Shown: one piece after another, positions 59,738 to 64,000 of the stretch
How the letters are laid out: each line of letters opens with the position of its first letter
How positions within the stretch are numbered: the stretch's first letter is position 1
Origin: Ischnura elegans
Taxonomy: Eukaryota; Arthropoda; Insecta; Odonata; Coenagrionidae
DNA: 64,000 bases
NCBI RefSeq assembly: GCF_921293095.1
Contig: NC_060252.1
Span: forward strand, 40,920,881-40,984,880
Direction: 5' to 3'
Made by a program: the position numbers and the translations under genes
The notes under the pieces: generated by a model
The model's input: the letters and a program-made list of their open reading frames with translations, nothing else
Database searches by the model: none
What the model was told of the DNA's origin: nothing

Positions 59738-60590
59738 GTTAGCTACGAGTCTGATCTGTGTGTTTACGGTGCGGAGAAGCAGACACTAAGGAAGGAGAAT
59801 ATGAGAAAAAGTGTGAGTAAATAGAAGGTGAACAGGACGAGGAAGGGGAGGAAGGACGAAGTGCTGGACATGGTGGGTGCGGAGAGGCAGCTTTAAGGTG
59901 GGATACGGAGGCGACACAAGGTATGGATGGAGCGAGTACCTAGCGGGGAGGAGATGTTGAAAACAGTATTAGAGCGTAGAATGTTAAGCCTGAATCACAC
60001 GATCATTTTTTTTCGTCGCGAAAGTGATCACTATCGAGATCACTTTTCCCGTCGCGAAAAGCAATCGCTCTAGTGATCATTTTACTAAATCACACGGTCA
60101 CTCCCGCCGTCGCTTTTCGCATCATTTCCGATATCACAGCTCGTTGTCATAGGACCCACATCACGAAATTAAATAGCGTGTTTGTTTATTTATGTCGTTC
60201 CCACAATTTTCAAACGTTGCGCTGCAATCGCTCCATAGGGGAATGCGTTCCGATTGGCTGATATGGGGTTTTAGTGACGGTTTTAGCGACGGAAAAAGCG
60301 ACCGGACGAGTGATGAAAAATAGCGATGGGAATCCTCATCGTGATCGCGATCGCGAAAAAAAATGGCCACTGACGATCATTTTGCGCAGTGATCGCGATA
60401 GTGATCACTTTCGCGACGAAAAAAAAATGATCGTGTGATTCAGGCTTTAGGTATGCGAGGAAAAGGAAGGAAGAGCTTTTTAAATAGATGAAAGGGAGAA
60501 GGCCATACTGTGAATCGAAGAGGGTTGTACAAGAAGGAAGGGGAGGCTGCCAAAATGCTGCGTAAGTACTCCATAGACCACTCCAACCAT
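59738..60590 (+). pseudogene. RTE-like ORF2 C-terminal relic, split by a MITE
   Basis: Plus-strand relic of the reverse transcriptase tail of a LINE. In one frame it reads VYGAEKQTLRKENMRKS, then past a stop VLDMVGAERQL, past a second stop IRRRHKVWMERV and GEEMLKTVLERRM up to 59986. After the 460-bp MITE the same frame resumes with LGMRGKGRKS and, past a further stop, KGEGHTVNRRGLYKK. These correspond to the YG-E-WTL, VG-ERQLL, RR--W-GH, LLKT--EGR and GKRGRGR landmarks seen intact in the RTE copy at 17.8 kb, but divergence shows a different family. No catalytic domain remains. Removing the MITE and one TTA restores continuity of frame, which independently confirms the MITE boundaries. Confidence 0.72.
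59987..60446. mobile_element. MITE of 460 bp with long TIRs and TTA duplication
   Basis: Terminal inverted repeats begin AGCCTGAATCACACGATCA and continue through a T-run, CGTCGCGAAAGTGATCAC and TATCG, about 54 bp with one length difference in the homopolymer. TTA flanks both sides (59984-59986 and 60447-60449). A 3-bp TWA duplication is the mark of PIF/Harbinger elements, so this is probably a Harbinger-type MITE; I do not recognise the family. The interior is dense in GATCAC, TCGCGA and GCGAC palindromic motifs and has no transposase. It sits inside the LINE relic at 59738-60590. Confidence 0.85.
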
Positions 60591-60677
60591 AATCGGTATA
60601 TTACTTAAATTATTATAATCGAAGAATTAAGTTCTTGCCCCCAACTAATGTCAAATTATATTCAATCCCTCATGTGA

Positions 60678-60751
60678 GACCATTATAGCCGAGGGGATAG
60701 AGGGCTTGAATGACTGTAAGGGCTTGGGTAGTAATCTTGAGCGAAGTTTTC
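60678..60751 (+). mobile_element. Possible tRNA-derived SINE head
   Basis: TAGCCGAGGGGATAGAGG at 60686 fits an RNA polymerase III A-box region. GGGTAGTAATCTTGAGCG at 60726 resembles a decayed GGGTTCGAATC B-box. The 40-base spacing is close to that of a tRNA. The acceptor and anticodon stems are not convincing, so this is not a tRNA gene. The 3' body was not delimited. Confidence 0.35.
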
Positions 60752-61398
60752 GGTCACTTCCAAACAGGGAAATGAACTGGCCTCTTCACCCTGAATGTGT
60801 AAAAGTATACGCGACTTTGGCTTATTGTTAGTCTGGGATGATATCGACCCTCACTTATCCCGATTGATCTGCAAATCACTGAGTTCATAACTATGTTCGT
60901 GAGCGATTTCGCCATGAACCTCGGGATGCAGCTGGTTATGACGAAAATTCTGCCAAGTAATTGTACATAAATTTTTAAAACCCTTTATGGAAACTCGGAG
61001 TAAGAATTCCAGATATATCCTTGGTTTTACTTCCATTGGATGGCATCAATTACCTTGGAATCTACTACACGTTCATGAAAAGCACGTTTAGAATCATGTC
61101 TCCCAACTATGTTTATTGATCAATGTTAAGGCTGGTAGCTTTTATCAAATTTTATGCATCATTTAAAAAATTTTCCTAAAAATCAAGGCTTATATGCTGG
61201 TATTGAATATTTAATATCCATTATAAGATTTTTTATGAGAATATCACTTATATGAACGCAGACCCTGTCTCCCTCCGCCGAAAGAAGATATATTTCTCCA
61301 ATCTTAAAACCAAAACGGAATTATTTTACGTGGATCTCAAAATGATGACGCTATTGGAGGTGAATAAGAAAGAGACAATTGTGAGCATAAATTTTGTG
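60752..61398. other. No feature seen
   Basis: AT-rich, unannotated. Confidence 0.45.
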
Positions 61399-61527
61399 GA
61401 AAAGTTTCTCGGGCTTTCCACCGGTTTATGTCGTCCATGTCTCCCGACGTTCCGATCCGCGACTTGCTGACCGAAACGTCGGGAGACGTGGACGACATCA
61501 ACCGGTGGAAAACCCGAGAAACTTTTC
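61399..61527. mobile_element. Fold-back element of 129 bp
   Basis: Arms 61399-61457 and 61469-61527 are inverted copies with few mismatches. Anchors are GAAAAGTTTCTCGGG, TTTCCACCGGTT, ATGTCGTCCA and GTCTCCCGACGTT. The loop is about 11 bases. GC content is far above the flanks. Open frames crossing it on both strands are by-products of the palindrome. The sharp ends and high identity suggest a young MITE-like hairpin; no clear target duplication was found. Confidence 0.75.
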
Positions 61528-63714
61528 TGCGACTGATACGCCGGGAAAACCTAAGATCATATATAAATTTTGTGAATTGCAACAATAAGGAACGGAACAT
61601 TTGGTATTTGGTGAAATGTAAAAGGAACATAAAAATCAATAACTTTTTGCGGAACATATGCATTTCAGACATGCGAGTTGAACATCACCTGATGACATTG
61701 ATCATTTCAATCTTTTACATAGTTGCCACTAATGGTGCATGTAATGGCGACAACCATTCCGTATTTTTCCACGGATTTACCCATATTCCCTGAAAATCCG
61801 TGCTTTTATCCCCCCCAATCCCGCCCTCCTATCGCCGCTCCTGGAGCTTAATCCTCATTTAATGCTTTGCCCGCGTATCGGTGATCGTGGGCGTTGAAGG
61901 TCCGTTATTGACGAAGGATTTTTAGCCGTGATTTTCAACAGTGATCCGCAACAGTGGCAGATGTCAGGCTCGGATCACTGGCCCGAAAAAAAAGCGTTCG
62001 ACAGTTTCTCCCCATGGTTACGGTAATGCGTTGTCAGTTGACGGTAACAAGCATCGGGAGCATATTGATAGGCGCAATTATGCGATAAATAGCATCATCC
62101 TAGTTTTTTGTCTCGTTTAATTCCCAATGGACTATTAGGTGGGTTATTATAGGGTATTCTTGATGCTTTCACGTTAATAATTGTCTTGCATATTTATGTG
62201 ATCATTCACATAATTTTCTATAGATGTGTAAGTCCTGGTGAAATGTTTTTCCGATGTTATAAATAATTTTTACAAAACTGCAGAAATTACGAATTATTTC
62301 CTATATTTCCTGTTTTTTTCGCGCGAAAGATGTAATTAGTTCATTTTAGCCGGGTTATCTCGAGGTGATTCCGTCCCAGTTTTGTTTACGGCGATGAAAT
62401 TCGTAGTAAGGCCACGAGGAAAAAATCACCTTGACACTCCGTCATATCCAAGTTCGATTAGTTTTGGTGGTGGAATTAGAATTCCAAATATTGATGGAAA
62501 AATGGACGTTCATCGAACGATCTGTTTCATCCTTCAATATACCTCAGAAGCGTGAAATGGAAAGATTAAGAAAGGGCTTGAGCTTTGATATTCATAGTCC
62601 CTACATATCTGTCGTTGGAACTATTCATCTCGAATGCAACTCATTGTCACGAGACCCTGTGGACCTGATGTTTCCGATTAGGAGAAAAACCTAACAAATT
62701 ACTTCCGAGAGAGGATAGAATCCCTTTTTCCTTTAATTGGTAGGTAGGCACGGTTATCCATAGTTTCCAAGCACGCATAATTTTATCTCCAATCAATATA
62801 AAGAGATCTTAAAGAGGTAAAGAGAAAGAGTTTTAATATTTCAGTTACCGTATACTTTAAGTACCTTTCAGATATCACTCAATCAGGGAATGGAAAACCC
62901 ATGAAAACTTTATGCCACCGCCATAATTTGAACCTGGGTAAAACGGCTGTCAATAGGGTAGTATCCTTCATCAAAGAAAACGAAATGCATTGATTGAGAT
63001 TCCGTACCCACCATTAGTGTATTCATAATATACAAATTATTTAGTTTTAGAAATACCGGTTTAGACAATTGGCTAGGGTCAATTTTATCCTCATTCGAAA
63101 AAGGCCAGATTGGCGCCCATGCGATGCCACTCCGCGTGACGCCACAGGAACTTAGTTTCTATACGAGAAGATAGGAGTTTTATATCGTCTGAGGTTACCA
63201 ATGCATGCATGAGGCACAGAGCTCAGGGAAACATGTCTTAATAATCACCTATTAAAACTGGCTAAGGTCGGAAAGTATTCTTCGTTTGATAAGGTATTAA
63301 TAATCGTTATTTAAGCCAAGCGCTACCAGCTAGCATGGTACTCTTCTACCTGCTAGCATCCTGCGTCGTATCAGCGCTCAGATCCTCGCCCCAAGGTCGC
63401 CTCACTTGCGGCAGCGGGAACCAGAACGACGTCACACGGGAGTTTTCCCGGCATTCATACTTACCCGTCGCGTTTTCGCGCGCTTGAGAATTTTCACTTT
63501 TCATTTAATCGCGAAAAATAGATATCGTCATTTAAAAATCTAAAAGCGTGAAATACGTACTCCAGGAGTAATAATCTTTCGATTTAGGCAATAAAAAAAT
63601 AATAGGAGCCCACCCTATACAACGCTCTAATCACCGCATCAGTCTGACCCCCCCCTCCACCCCCCGCGGTTCTCTCGTCACTTACATTAACTAGCAATGA
63701 CAAGATGGTGCCAC
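61528..63714. other. No gene recognised
   Basis: GC-richer stretches at about 61800-62060, 63330-63490 and 63630-63680 contain no recognisable frame or RNA. The 87-codon frame at 62431-62694 resembles nothing known. Confidence 0.45.
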
Positions 63715-63934
63715 AATCGTTGATAGGGTCGCTAATTTCTTCACTGACTTGAGTAGGCAACTGCCTATAGTGATTAAAATAAACTCTACGTGGGTTTATT
63801 TCGCGTCGACAATCACGAAGGGTTAGGCACAGCTAACATTTGTAGCCATAGGAAAATAGATTCATAATTGTGGCGAGAGTCGCCAATATCTTCACTAACT
63901 TGAGTTAGCAACCGCCGGTAATACTCAGAATAAA
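63715..63934. repeat. Tandem repeat, period about 151 bp, two copies
   Basis: Units at 63715-63782 and 63866-63934 share GTCGC-AAT-TCTTCACT, ACTTGAGT-AG, CAAC-GCC and AATAAAC. Roughly 68 bp of each unit align well and the spacer is not obviously similar. More units may follow beyond 64000. Confidence 0.6.
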
Positions 63935-64000
63935 CGCCCTTATACCCATTCCTTTCCCTCCAACCGTGAGGATAGTATTTCTCGGTATTTCGACTTTCTT

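Noticed and set aside
61337..61793. Overlapping frames of 64-121 codons on both strands
   Set aside because: They are produced by the 129-bp palindrome, which reads similarly in both directions.
1..64000. CRISPR array, prokaryotic operon, endogenous virus or LTR retrotransposon
   Set aside because: No regularly spaced short repeats, no ribosome-binding-site-led gene series, no viral-like domain and no paired LTRs with primer-binding site or gag-pol frames were seen.

Overview
This window reads as non-coding DNA from a large, repeat-rich animal genome, most probably an arthropod and plausibly an insect. The base composition is AT-rich with scattered GC-rich islands. Open frames are short and mostly random, and every protein similarity I can recognise belongs to a transposable element: an RTE-clade LINE, a second LINE with an FFPRSI C-terminus, a pogo/Tigger-type transposase and two mariner-type transposases. 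I found no host gene, rRNA, convincing tRNA or CRISPR array. The arthropod assignment is inferred from the flavour of the elements, not from any host gene.

Layout. 0-6.7 kb: unannotated DNA with a short RTE 3'-end fragment near 2.9 kb. 6.8-7.5 kb: a TIR element with a GC-rich interior. 9.0-11.5 kb: two fold-back elements and a possible tRNA-derived SINE. 17.8-18.6 kb: a young, 5'-truncated RTE insertion with a 12-bp target-site duplication. 19.2-20.2 kb: an internally deleted mariner-like element that shares a block of about 400 bp with 22.85-23.25 kb. 21.8-24.1 kb: a 473-bp tandem duplication, a long palindrome and a small hairpin element. 31.0-31.3 kb: the N-terminal relic of a second mariner. 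36.3-40.4 kb: two LINE 3' ends in opposite orientation, a hAT-like fragment, three independent tandem duplications and a perfect hairpin. 42.1-45.4 kb: a dispersed repeat followed by a complete but dead pogo/Tigger element with clustered subterminal repeats. 54.1-54.6 kb: a hAT-type MITE with an 8-bp duplication. 55.2-55.6 kb: a hairpin and a possible pogo-type MITE. 57.3-59.2 kb: a tandem array of the repeat also seen at 42.1 kb. 59.7-60.6 kb: an RTE-like LINE relic split by a 460-bp MITE with a TTA duplication. 61.4 kb: a strong fold-back. 63.7-63.9 kb: a tandem repeat near the window edge.

The genes do not work together as a system; this is a record of successive insertions, nested insertions and local duplications. 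I did not find a convincing undescribed biological system. The most unusual structures are the pogo element with at least twelve copies of a GTTATTGGCAC-like motif, the TIR element with atypical cargo, the diverged tandem array with a remote single copy, and the 4-kb zone with three unrelated tandem duplications. All coordinates were read by eye, so repeat boundaries may be off by several bases.
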